From contig CAYJDW010000136.1 of assembly GCA_964368985.1 (NCBI GenBank), positions 1 through 5,568 on the forward strand: a stretch of 5,568 nt of DNA. Direction: 5' to 3'. The notes under the pieces are model-generated. The model was not told the DNA's origin. It did not search any database and worked only from the letters and a program-made list of their open reading frames with translations. Origin of the DNA: G023898405 sp964368985 (GTDB taxonomy: Bacteria > Myxococcota > UBA727 > JABDBI01). Shown here one piece after another: positions 1 to 5,568 of the stretch. The translations under genes were made by a program, and so were the position numbers. Every line of letters starts with the position of its first letter. The stretch's first letter is position 1.

Positions 1-39
1 CTAATTGTATTGAATAGTCGCCCCAGAATAATCTATTTT

Positions 40-495
40 TTAGAGTAAATCCTTAAGCGTATTCCACTGCCACCAAGGCGGCCGCAGCCCCATGGTTGCA
101 GAAAAATAGCGCACCACACAAGAAAAACTACCAAGCAAAAAAATAGCCCTAGAATACGCAACCTTTTGAAACCTCATTTTGATTATCCATCCAGGCGTTC
201 TGCGCATATTGAGCTCCTGCGATATTTCAAAGCGAAACTCAGATTGGTGGGATTCCATTAACTTTTGCGCTTCAATCTCGTTATAGGTTCGGGTTTTAGC
301 GCGTATGACCTGAGTCAGCGCCTGCTACCATTGTTCAAAATATAGATGGCACGAAGTTGTGGAATATCTAGCACCAAGATTCTTATGTTGCTGCTTATGC
401 TCTTCGCCATCCCTAAGAATGATTGTTAGTGAAGAATATGCTTCGGATATTGCAGAGGAGGAATACTCCAGCAGAGAGTATGCTTTTAACATCAT
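40..495 (-). pseudogene. Broken small membrane-protein gene, interrupted by an in-frame TAG
   Basis: I do not recognise the family. A minus-strand frame starts at ATG-ATG (495) and runs 56 codons, beginning MMLKAYSLLE, to a TAG at 325-327. The same frame then continues without a break for 22 codons (starting QALTQVIRAK) and on through an internal ATG at 258 to a TAA at 40-42. The post-TAG part is rich in charged and helical residues. It ends with one likely membrane segment (AIFLLGSFSCVV and flanking residues) and a Pro/Trp-rich tail (RPPWWQW). Having only one stop in about 151 codons suggests one former gene with a nonsense change, for example CAG to TAG. Alternatives are that the last 72 codons are expressed alone from the ATG at 258, or that the whole frame is chance. 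No clear Shine-Dalgarno precedes 495 or 258. An upstream in-frame TAG just before the ATG pair limits the N-terminus. Confidence 0.35.
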
Positions 496-625
496 AATTT
501 TCTAGATGGCATTACTAAAGAAGGAAATCAATATAAATCAAACATTTATCATTACAAAAAAAATACCACTGAAAGATCCCGTTTAAACGATAATTATATA
601 ACCCTATGGCAACTTAATTGTTAAA

Positions 626-642
626 TTTACATTAAATGTAAA
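626..642. promoter_or_regulatory. Perfect 17-bp palindrome, candidate operator upstream of the kinase-like gene
   Basis: The sequence TTTACAT-TAA-ATGTAAA has 7-bp arms in perfect inverted symmetry around a 3-bp centre. It lies 50 bp upstream of the start codon at 692. Its left arm includes TTTACA, a fair -35 match, but no good -10 sits at the right distance from it. The size and symmetry suit a dimeric helix-turn-helix regulator. The regulator cannot be named, and A/T-rich DNA produces such palindromes by chance more often than balanced DNA. Confidence 0.35.
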
Positions 643-662
643 GCAGTCTTAATGGAATCTTT

Positions 663-691
663 TATAAAAAATCGTTTTTTAAGGACATTTT
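663..691 (+). promoter_or_regulatory. -10-like box and ribosome-binding site for the kinase-like gene
   Basis: AAGGA at 681-685 lies 6 nt before the ATG at 692, a good Shine-Dalgarno that fixes this start. TATAAA at 663-668 is a plausible -10 box that would give a leader of roughly 15-20 nt, but no convincing -35 lies 16-18 bp upstream of it. The ribosome-binding site is solid; the promoter call is weak. Confidence 0.55.
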
Positions 692-1900
692 ATGAGCAGA
701 ACTTTCAGTATTTTTATTCTTTTTTGTGTGTCATTCTCATTATATGCGGATGGTTATGATAGCCCTACAATTTTTAACAATATCGCCCCTCAGCAATCTC
801 AAGGATTTAATCCAAATTTTCTTCGATTAAGAAGTCCATTGCCCAAGGTCTTTGATTTAAGCGAACCTCAAGCATCAGATATAAAAGTAGCTCCACTTAC
901 GGAAGCACTTTCCGCCACTTCGGTATTTAAAATCCTCGTCGCGGATCGAGAACGTTTTTTTAATCCCAGGATCACTGCTCAGGATTTGTCGAGCTGCGTA
1001 GAAATTAATCTCCCCCCACTTCAAAGTAAATTTGCAACGTTCTTAAGTGAGATAAAAATTAAAGAAATGTGTGCCAAAGATTCAGAAAGTACACATTGGT
1101 TCCTGAAGGAAGTATCAAGAAATAACCTAGCAGAAATAGAAAATTTGCTTTTTCTCAATAAGAACAGAAAAATCTTTTTAAGTTTTCCTAATGATATAAA
1201 ATTTTTCCTTCCTGATTATTTTTATTCCTACATTAAACCAGGTCTATCAAATTCCCAGGAGCTAAGAAATCCTCGTATTATAGAGTATAATCTTCCAGAA
1301 AATCGCGATTATTTCTATTTTATCAAAGCTGCCCCTGGCCTTTCTTTAGCCAGCATATTTAAGCAAAAAAATTACTCTCTTCTACAGACAGCTCTAAAGG
1401 ATTTTGCTAAAAGTATGGCTTTTTTTCATCAACATTTTATGGACCCTGCCTCTATCCCAAAAACATTTGATCGGTACTATGCCGCGAACTATTTTCGAAC
1501 CATCATTCATAATGATGCTCATTGGGGAAATGTTTTTTACGAGGCAGCCAGTGGGAATCTAAGTTTTATCGATAATGAATCAATTATAAAATCGACCACT
1601 GGCGGTGAAGGAATAATTATTGAAATGAATAAGCTATTATTTTACTCATCAAGTAGTTTTGGTAACTGTAATTTATCAACATTTAACAATCAGGACTGCA
1701 AACTTTCTATCGATGCAGGGATATATTTTCTTAAAAATTATGTTTCCAATTATCCTCTCAAATATCAAGCTGTTTTAAAAGAATATCTCTACACTTTATT
1801 AGTCGCTCTCAATATGACTGGGGTAGTTAATAAATTTATCACCGCAGATGCTGTAACTTATTGGGAACATGCGTTAAAAAATTGGTTCGAAGCTAACTAA
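692..1900 (+). CDS. Exported kinase-fold phosphotransferase (APH/choline-kinase-like)
   Basis: This 402-residue protein starts with a typical Sec signal peptide (residues 1-19, hydrophobic FSIFILFCVSFSL, likely cleavage after LYA). The rest carries the landmarks of the protein-kinase-like fold in order: a beta-3 lysine in WFLKEV (K139), an alpha-C glutamate in LAEIENL (E148), a hinge-like FIKAAPG (210-216), the catalytic loop IIHNDAHWGN with H273, D275 and N280, and the metal-binding aspartate in SFIDNES (D294). The HxDxxxxN spacing and IDNE ending match aminoglycoside/choline kinase-like enzymes. HND replaces the usual HGD. The predicted mature part has exactly four cysteines (102, 127, 326, 336), which would allow two disulfides outside the cytoplasm. 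Export of an ATP-using fold suggests action outside the cell, for example as a type II-secreted effector, or a non-ATP chemistry such as AMPylation. The substrate is unknown. AAGGA precedes the ATG with 6-nt spacing. The G+C is low, and the gene converges on the ankyrin gene. Confidence 0.92.
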   Translation: MSRTFSIFILFCVSFSLYADGYDSPTIFNNIAPQQSQGFNPNFLRLRSPLPKVFDLSEPQASDIKVAPLTEALSATSVFKILVADRERFFNPRITAQDLSSCVEINLPPLQSKFATFLSEIKIKEMCAKDSESTHWFLKEVSRNNLAEIENLLFLNKNRKIFLSFPNDIKFFLPDYFYSYIKPGLSNSQELRNPRIIEYNLPENRDYFYFIKAAPGLSLASIFKQKNYSLLQTALKDFAKSMAFFHQHFMDPASIPKTFDRYYAANYFRTIIHNDAHWGNVFYEAASGNLSFIDNESIIKSTTGGEGIIIEMNKLLFYSSSSFGNCNLSTFNNQDCKLSIDAGIYFLKNYVSNYPLKYQAVLKEYLYTLLVALNMTGVVNKFITADAVTYWEHALKNWFEAN

Positions 1901-1942
1901 GAAATTTCAGCCGAACTAAGATATCGCGTTAAAAATTTTATT

Positions 1943-1966
1943 TACGGTGTTCAAAGGCCGTATTTT
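1943..1966 (+). terminator. Weak intrinsic-terminator-like hairpin after the kinase-like gene
   Basis: TACGG (1943-1947) pairs with CCGTA (1958-1962) around a 10-nt loop and is followed directly by TTTT (1963-1966). It lies 42 bp past the stop codon in the right orientation. The 5-bp stem is short and the T run minimal, so it may be inefficient or chance. Confidence 0.3.
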
Positions 1967-2078
1967 AGAGTCTTTGCGGGAATTTTTGGTGGATGAGATT
2001 TAAAACTCCTGGATCTTAGTATCTGAGGTAGTGATTGTAAGGAATTATGGTCAGATTTCTTGGTCCCAAAGCGCTCTC

Positions 2079-2100
2079 AGGGAGCTGCGCGCAGGCCCCT
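2079..2100. repeat. GC-rich imperfect palindrome in the convergent intergenic region
   Basis: AGGGAGCTGCG is followed at once by CGCAGGCCCCT, its reverse complement at 9 of 11 positions, with a perfect CTGCGCGCAG core (2085-2094). It stands out in an otherwise A/T-rich spacer between two converging genes (1901-2120). No T run follows on either strand, so it does not fit a standard terminator. It could be part of a dispersed intergenic repeat or a structure that blocks read-through. Confidence 0.4.
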
Positions 2101-2120
2101 TCTACTCGTCCTAGCAAAAA

Positions 2121-3032
2121 TCACAGTTTTTGTTGACTAAATAAGGTTATTCTATTAGTCCCTTGAAGATCGTTTAGGAGCTTCTCAAATTCCTCATCAC
2201 CGTCCCATGGCTCCTCATCGCTCGCTACATACGAGTCTTGTTCTAAATTATTCTGTTCGAGCGGACGCCGGTGCAAAGTTAGCGCAATTTCTTCCTTTAA
2301 TTGGCTAAGAGAAAGACCATTATAACCATGCCATTTATCTCTCAATCTATATCGCTCATGTTCTTTCAATAGAGTATATATTTCATCCTGATTAACCAAC
2401 TGAGCTAAAAAGAGCGAACTGCCAATATTATCAATTTCCTGAGTAAAAGAATCCTGCTCTCTCGCCAAATATAATTCGACTATTTGTTTGTTACCAAAAT
2501 AAACCGCCGTATTATACGCTGAAAGTCCAATCTTTTGCCACGAACCGCTTTTTTTAAGAGATACGAGTCCTAATACGGTCGGCAATTCATTAAGGGTAAA
2601 GACCGGATCTTGATCATATCCTTGACTAATAAATTTTTCTACAATGTCTTTATTGTGAAATATTATGGCCATTGCTATCGGAGCTAAACCAAAATTATTT
2701 TTCTGACTCCAGCTTATAGTTATATAATGATAATTATCATAACGAGAAAATTGACCAATAATAGTAGTTTTTCCCCTCGCAGCACAATAATGCAAAAAAT
2801 TGTTCCCCAACTCATCTAAAGAGCCGCCCGCCTCGATATTTTCTCTAAAATAAGTGAAATCTTCCTTGGATAAAGATTCTTTTTCAAGCAGCTCATTAAT
2901 TTTTTTATTCACGCAGGTACCTAATAACTTATTCTGCAATTCTTCATATTTTTTTGACAAAATAAAATCTTTACAAATTTCACTTGTTTGCTTTAGGGCC
3001 ACCAATTTGGTGCGAAAATTAAAAGGGAACAC
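2121..3032 (-). CDS. Ankyrin-repeat protein with acidic C-terminal tail, effector candidate
   Basis: This 303-residue protein has no signal peptide. Three ankyrin-type units are visible: about 75-98 (NNFLHYCAARG), 113-140 (GLAPIAMAIIFHNKDIVEKF) and 168-192 (GLSAYNTAVYFGNKQIVELY), with a possible degenerate fourth at 202-225. Ankyrin repeats are protein-binding scaffolds. In Legionella and Coxiella many such proteins are type IV (Dot/Icm) effectors acting in the host. The tail supports that reading: residues 264-285 are strongly acidic (SDEEPWDGDEEFE), close to the C-terminal glutamate-rich E-block described for Dot/Icm substrates, and are followed by a short polar end (LFSQQKL). The start is GTG. 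It is the first usual start after an upstream in-frame TAA, and no internal ATG occurs before the repeats. No clear Shine-Dalgarno is seen, so codon 10 (TTG) or 11 (GTG) remain alternatives. The repeats are divergent. Binding partner and any enzymatic role are unknown. Confidence 0.85.
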   Translation of the reverse strand: MFPFNFRTKLVALKQTSEICKDFILSKKYEELQNKLLGTCVNKKINELLEKESLSKEDFTYFRENIEAGGSLDELGNNFLHYCAARGKTTIIGQFSRYDNYHYITISWSQKNNFGLAPIAMAIIFHNKDIVEKFISQGYDQDPVFTLNELPTVLGLVSLKKSGSWQKIGLSAYNTAVYFGNKQIVELYLAREQDSFTQEIDNIGSSLFLAQLVNQDEIYTLLKEHERYRLRDKWHGYNGLSLSQLKEEIALTLHRRPLEQNNLEQDSYVASDEEPWDGDEEFEKLLNDLQGTNRITLFSQQKL

Positions 3033-3193
3033 TATGATATATTTTTATAACTATACTGACAGATATTACAAACCAGTAAATTGATAAAAGCAAAGGCTAA
3101 GTATTCAACATAAAAAAGCCTAAGCTTTTTCAGTATCATTTGTGGGTTAGAGGATAAGTAACATAAACCGCTTTTTTTCATTTTACCCATCTC

Positions 3194-3336
3194 CCCAAGG
3201 CCTATAATTTGGAGCCAAAACAGCCGTCGCTTGCTCAAGGGTTAACATAAGCGTCATTATGGGTCCGGCTGCGCGAATAGAACCTGGGCCAAAGTCATTT
3301 TGGGCGCTCAATTGGCTCCAAAATCAGGATTTTGGG
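3194..3336. repeat. Pair of 25-bp imperfect inverted repeats, MITE-like
   Basis: Positions 3194-3218 on the plus strand and 3312-3336 read on the minus strand match at 18 of 25 positions, including an unbroken TTTGGAGCCAA. They bound a 143-bp segment that overlaps the end of the decayed exported-protein gene. This could be a miniature inverted-repeat element. Against it, no target-site duplication is seen and the shared core is itself nearly palindromic (TTGG-AG-CCAA), which makes a chance match likelier. Confidence 0.3.
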
Positions 3337-3337
3337 C
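3289..3337. repeat. Two direct copies of a CCAAA..TCA..TTTTGGGC motif
   Basis: CCAAAGTCATTTTGGGC at 3289-3305 recurs at 3318-3337 as CCAAAATCAGGATTTTGGGC, 29 bp downstream, differing by one base and a 3-base insertion. The second copy contains a perfect palindrome, CCAAAATC-AG-GATTTTGG (3318-3335). It spans the TGA at 3324-3326 of the decayed gene. Confidence 0.4.
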
Positions 3338-4064
3338 AAAGTATTACCAAGGCTCGGTTATCGTCGGCAACGTTTACGGCGTCGCCGGCATTGTGCACGC
3401 CACGTTGATGATGCTGTTCGGTAAGTTGGGTATAGAGCGTTCTCGCTTTTGCTAAATCAGCGGCTCGGTCTTGGAATGGCGAATAGTTGCTTCGAATAAT
3501 TAAATGCAGCTGCCATTGTCGAGCTGAACGCGTTTACGGAGGAGTTGTTACTTCCTCTAAGTAAGCCCATGACTGTGCGTAGTTCTCAGCTTTGCAGGTC
3601 ACCTGAATATTTAGCTGCGCCCACCAAATGCGAGCATGCATTTTCTTGCGCCTGATTTCGTGTTTTAATGGTTTAGGGCCTTGATAATTTACTTGAAGCA
3701 ACGTCGAGAATCTTTGCTGAACATTGACTGCAGCCTGGACATAATGGGCACGAGTGGGAAGTAGACCTGTGCCCACCTCCATGTTTGTACCAGGCTATTG
3801 GCATGCGCTGCATTTAAGTGACGATGTTGTTCATGGAGCCGAGGCACCAATTCATTTGCAAACCGGATATGCTGCGTGGTCACGTTTGGTTGAGCCTGAG
3901 GTCCTTTGGGACCAGCATCTGCGGCAAAAACATAAAGTGGGAACAATAAACTAACAATTAATAAAAAACGATTTAAGAGCATTATGTGGTCCGTAAAATA
4001 AATTACATTGCGTGCTGTATAGCAATAAGGACGGGAGTATGCAGAGATTTTTTTTGCTTATTTA

Positions 4065-4084
4065 CATCCGAATAGCCTCGGATG
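4065..4084. repeat. Perfect 7-bp hairpin CATCCGA/TCGGATG
   Basis: CATCCGA (4065-4071) and TCGGATG (4078-4084) flank a 6-nt loop. The hairpin lies between the terminator of the AAA+ gene and the start of the decayed exported-protein gene. On the minus strand it is followed by A-rich rather than T-rich sequence, so it is not a standard terminator. It may be a leader hairpin or a regulator site. Confidence 0.35.
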
Positions 4085-4094
4085 CTGGTTGGGA

Positions 4095-4147
4095 AGAAAA
4101 AGTGGCCTGAGGAAAACAATGGGTTACTATTTCCCACCCTCAGGCCA
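4095..4147 (-). terminator. Intrinsic terminator of the AAA+ ATPase gene
   Basis: Read on the minus strand, a perfect 10-bp stem TGGCCTGAGG / CCTCAGGCCA (4147-4138 and 4112-4103) is followed by CTTTTTCTT. It begins 24 bp after the stop codon of the ATPase gene. The loop is long, 25 nt, but can form a short inner stem (TGGG/CCCA). A strong GC stem plus a T run in the right place makes this convincing. It also implies that the exported-protein gene downstream has, or had, its own promoter. Confidence 0.85.
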
Positions 4148-4170
4148 TAATAAAAACGGTGACAAATAAG

Positions 4171-5568
4171 CTACTTTGATTCGAGTTTTAGGTTTGATCG
4201 TTCGCGAACAGTTCCACCATTGCTGCGAATGAAATCATTGATGGAGAACTCTTGGTTTCGCAATGAAGTGCGTGCTAGCTGAAAGCCAATATATTTTTCA
4301 ATCACTGAGATAAGTACACGAGCACCGTGACTACCGTCGGCGTCAACAATCCTTGTTATTATTTCAGTATCCGAGTCATTAGATTGATATTCATATTTTT
4401 CGCAAAGTTCGGCAAAGTTCCGTTCAGCAATCTGACGCTTTTGGTCTTGGGTCAGATCTAAAAACTCAATTACTTCCCAGCGAGTCGCCAAAGCACTGGC
4501 ACAATCTTTTTTTGAGTTTTCATTGGCAGCAAAAATAAAGGTAGCTCCATCGATGGGGATCTTTATGCCTAAGCCTCGATCAGTAATCTCACGCTCATTT
4601 CCTTCCGTAATTGATTTTAAGAAGCTGTAAAATTTGCGTCCGGTTTTACCATCGACATTTAAAAGATCATGAATCTCGTCGATGAAAATAATTGGATCTA
4701 ACGCCGCCAAGCCCTCATCCGGCGAGATAAAACAACGAGCAAACAGACCCATCTGCCCCACGGGTTGATAGTGATCAACTGGTTGAAACCCAAAAAACTC
4801 GTCGAAAGACGTCAGAGTAGATGCGTTAAAGCTACAAAATGGTCGATTGAGCGCTCCTGCGATCATTTTTGCAGTGGCGGTTTTTCCAACCCCAGCTTCT
4901 CCCAAAAAAAGGTAGCTCAATTTGCGAGGTGCTCGATTTGCACCGTGATGACGGATATTACTCAACGTATGCAGCTGATGTGCCAGCGTCATGATGGCAT
5001 CGTGTACTGACGCGGAATAGGTTGCCAAATGGGGCTCAAGAATATCGATAAATTGTTGTTGAATGCTAGGGGCGGAGAAAGACAGCGGTAGCGAGAGTAT
5101 CGTGTCAATCTTAGTCAGGGTCTTATCGAGGTTCTCTTTATTGTATGACTTAACGCCCTGAATGCCGTAACCGATTTCTTTTCGAGCTTTAGCGATGGTA
5201 TCTGTCACTTCTTTTGCATTGAAAGAATGCATCAAATGTTTGTTAATTTCCAGCTTCTGCTCAGCTAGGTTGAGCCTTTCCACCATGACAAGATCTTCGC
5301 TTGGAGCCGTCAGGTTGCAAAAGGCTGCACAATTTCCAAGGGCATCTTTAGCCGTATAGAGAAGTCCAGAGCCAAACAACAAACCCACGGTCGGAGAAAA
5401 ACACGCGAGGCAGCCAGCGCCAACACCGGCTAAACCGGTCCATCCCATGGTCTTCAAAAATTCTTTTTTTGCACCTTGGCGTTGTTGATTCTTTATGCGC
5501 ACGAGTGGGCTTTCATTTTTATCACGCCGAGATTTATCCTTTTTGTCCCCGTCAAAATTGAGATCCTT
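4171..5568 (-). CDS. Membrane-anchored Lon/Clp-type AAA+ ATPase without protease domain (5' end outside window)
   Basis: The frame contains one AAA+ module. Counting from an internal GTG at 5502: Walker A GEAGVGKT (201-208), Walker B IIFIDEIH (271-278), sensor 1 in FIFAANENS (about 322-330), a probable arginine finger in LATRWEVIEF (R341) and a sensor 2-type GARVL (393-397). The stretch ATRWEVIEF..LTQDQKRQIAE resembles Lon, whose equivalent reads like DRMEVI..YT..EK..IA. The chain ends soon after the small AAA subdomain, so no Lon peptidase is present. The N-terminal part has a Gly/Ala-rich hydrophobic stretch (about 20-64), probably one membrane hairpin, then a helical region to about 190. 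Such proteins use ATP to unfold or remodel other proteins; the target is unknown. The frame stays open for 22 codons upstream of the GTG to the window edge, with charged residues (KDLNFDGDKKDKSRRDKNES), and no ribosome-binding site precedes the GTG. The true start is therefore outside. The G+C is higher than in the kinase-like and ankyrin genes. Confidence 0.9.
   Translation of the reverse strand, partial: KDLNFDGDKKDKSRRDKNESPLVRIKNQQRQGAKKEFLKTMGWTGLAGVGAGCLACFSPTVGLLFGSGLLYTAKDALGNCAAFCNLTAPSEDLVMVERLNLAEQKLEINKHLMHSFNAKEVTDTIAKARKEIGYGIQGVKSYNKENLDKTLTKIDTILSLPLSFSAPSIQQQFIDILEPHLATYSASVHDAIMTLAHQLHTLSNIRHHGANRAPRKLSYLFLGEAGVGKTATAKMIAGALNRPFCSFNASTLTSFDEFFGFQPVDHYQPVGQMGLFARCFISPDEGLAALDPIIFIDEIHDLLNVDGKTGRKFYSFLKSITEGNEREITDRGLGIKIPIDGATFIFAANENSKKDCASALATRWEVIEFLDLTQDQKRQIAERNFAELCEKYEYQSNDSDTEIITRIVDADGSHGARVLISVIEKYIGFQLARTSLRNQEFSINDFIRSNGGTVRERSNLKLESK

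Larger units (their letters stand above)
3183..3982 (-). pseudogene. Decayed gene for an exported helical protein
   Basis: I do not recognise the family. The frame opens at ATG 3982 with a clear signal peptide (MLLNRFLLIVSLLFPLYVFA, cleavage near A20/A21) and a GGA 7 nt upstream as ribosome-binding site. It reads well to about codon 67, with Q- and H-rich helical sequence. The likely continuation is then one base out of register, from about 3782 (MEVGTGLLPTRAHY, then ARIWWAQLNIQVT). This second frame runs to 3183 with only two internal stops, TAA at 3534-3536 and TGA at 3324-3326, over about 200 codons. The segments between stops look protein-like (ADLAKARTLYTQLTEQHHQR; VHNAGDAVNVADDNRAL; MLTLEQATAVLAP). 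One indel and two nonsense changes in a former exported protein of about 265 residues is the simplest account. Alternatives are a short functional 97-residue product from the first frame, or unrelated fragments joined by chance. The 3' end lies inside a repeat cluster. Confidence 0.5.

Noticed and set aside
648..663. PmrA-box-like direct repeat CTTAAT...CTTTT upstream of the kinase-like gene
   Set aside because: Only the first half fits the Legionella/Coxiella PmrA consensus as I recall it, the second half is poor, and it overlaps the proposed -10 box.
2115..2132. CAAAAA/TTTTTG inverted repeat at the end of the ankyrin gene
   Set aside because: The stem has only A/T pairs apart from one C/G and overlaps the stop codon, so it is too weak to call a terminator.
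2854..3084. Plus-strand frame opposite the start of the ankyrin gene
   Set aside because: It is Ser/Phe/Leu-rich antisense of the lysine/glutamate-rich N-terminus, with no ribosome-binding site and no family resemblance.
3032..3238. Minus-strand 68-codon frame beginning at a TTG
   Set aside because: It has no ribosome-binding site and A/T-rich low-complexity content. It overlaps the frame of the decayed gene and ends exactly where the ankyrin gene begins, so it is probably chance.
3246..3455. Plus-strand 70-codon open stretch with hydrophobic sequence (GSVIVGNVYGVAGIVHATL)
   Set aside because: It is codon-aligned with the minus-strand decayed gene, whose RNY-type codons create open mirror frames, and it has no start codon or ribosome-binding site. 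It stays as the main alternative reading of this stretch.
3324..3536. Possible TolC-family outer-membrane efflux protein similarity in the remnant
   Set aside because: The helical stretch with RGVHNAGDAVNVADDNRAL loosely recalls the end of such proteins, but no defining motif could be confirmed, so no family was assigned.
3754..3954. Plus-strand frame opposite the exported-protein remnant
   Set aside because: It is antisense to the signal-peptide-bearing frame, which has a ribosome-binding site; no independent support was seen.
4765..5010. Plus-strand frame inside the AAA+ gene
   Set aside because: It is antisense to the Walker A region, which is clearly coding on the minus strand.

Overview
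The window looks like part of the genome of a Gram-negative, probably host-associated gammaproteobacterium, with the Legionella/Coxiella group (Legionellales) as the best guess. This is inferred from three things: an ankyrin-repeat protein with an acidic C-terminal tail, a Sec-exported protein with a kinase fold, and decaying genes. No ribosomal RNA, tRNA or clear housekeeping marker is present to confirm it. By eye the base composition is uneven. The kinase-like and ankyrin genes are roughly one-third G+C, while the 3.2-4.0 kb block and the AAA+ gene approach one-half.

Layout, left to right. Positions 1-690 hold no intact gene. There is a broken minus-strand frame (495 to 40) that reads through one in-frame TAG, then an A/T-rich upstream region with a perfect 17-bp palindrome (626-642). 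Positions 692-1900 (+) encode a secreted or periplasmic protein with the full residue set of an aminoglycoside/choline-kinase-like phosphotransferase. Positions 1901-2120 are a convergent intergenic stretch with a weak terminator-like hairpin and a GC-rich 22-bp imperfect palindrome. Positions 2121-3032 (-) encode an ankyrin-repeat protein. Nothing supportable is seen in 3033-3182.

Positions 3183-3982 (-) are the remains of a gene for an exported helical protein: signal peptide, one frameshift, then a long frame interrupted by only two stops. Its 3' end coincides with a cluster of inverted and direct repeats built on CCAAAA/TTTTGG (3194-3337). Positions 3983-4170 hold a ribosome-binding site for that gene, a small hairpin and a strong minus-strand intrinsic terminator. 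Positions 4171-5568 (-) encode a Lon/Clp-type AAA+ ATPase without a protease domain. Its reading frame stays open to the right edge, so the gene is incomplete here.

No operon joining the intact genes is visible: the kinase and ankyrin genes converge, and the AAA+ gene has its own terminator. The kinase-like and ankyrin proteins are the most likely host-interaction factors. The AAA+ protein may be a membrane-anchored remodelling ATPase. No CRISPR array, intact transposase or RNA gene was found.
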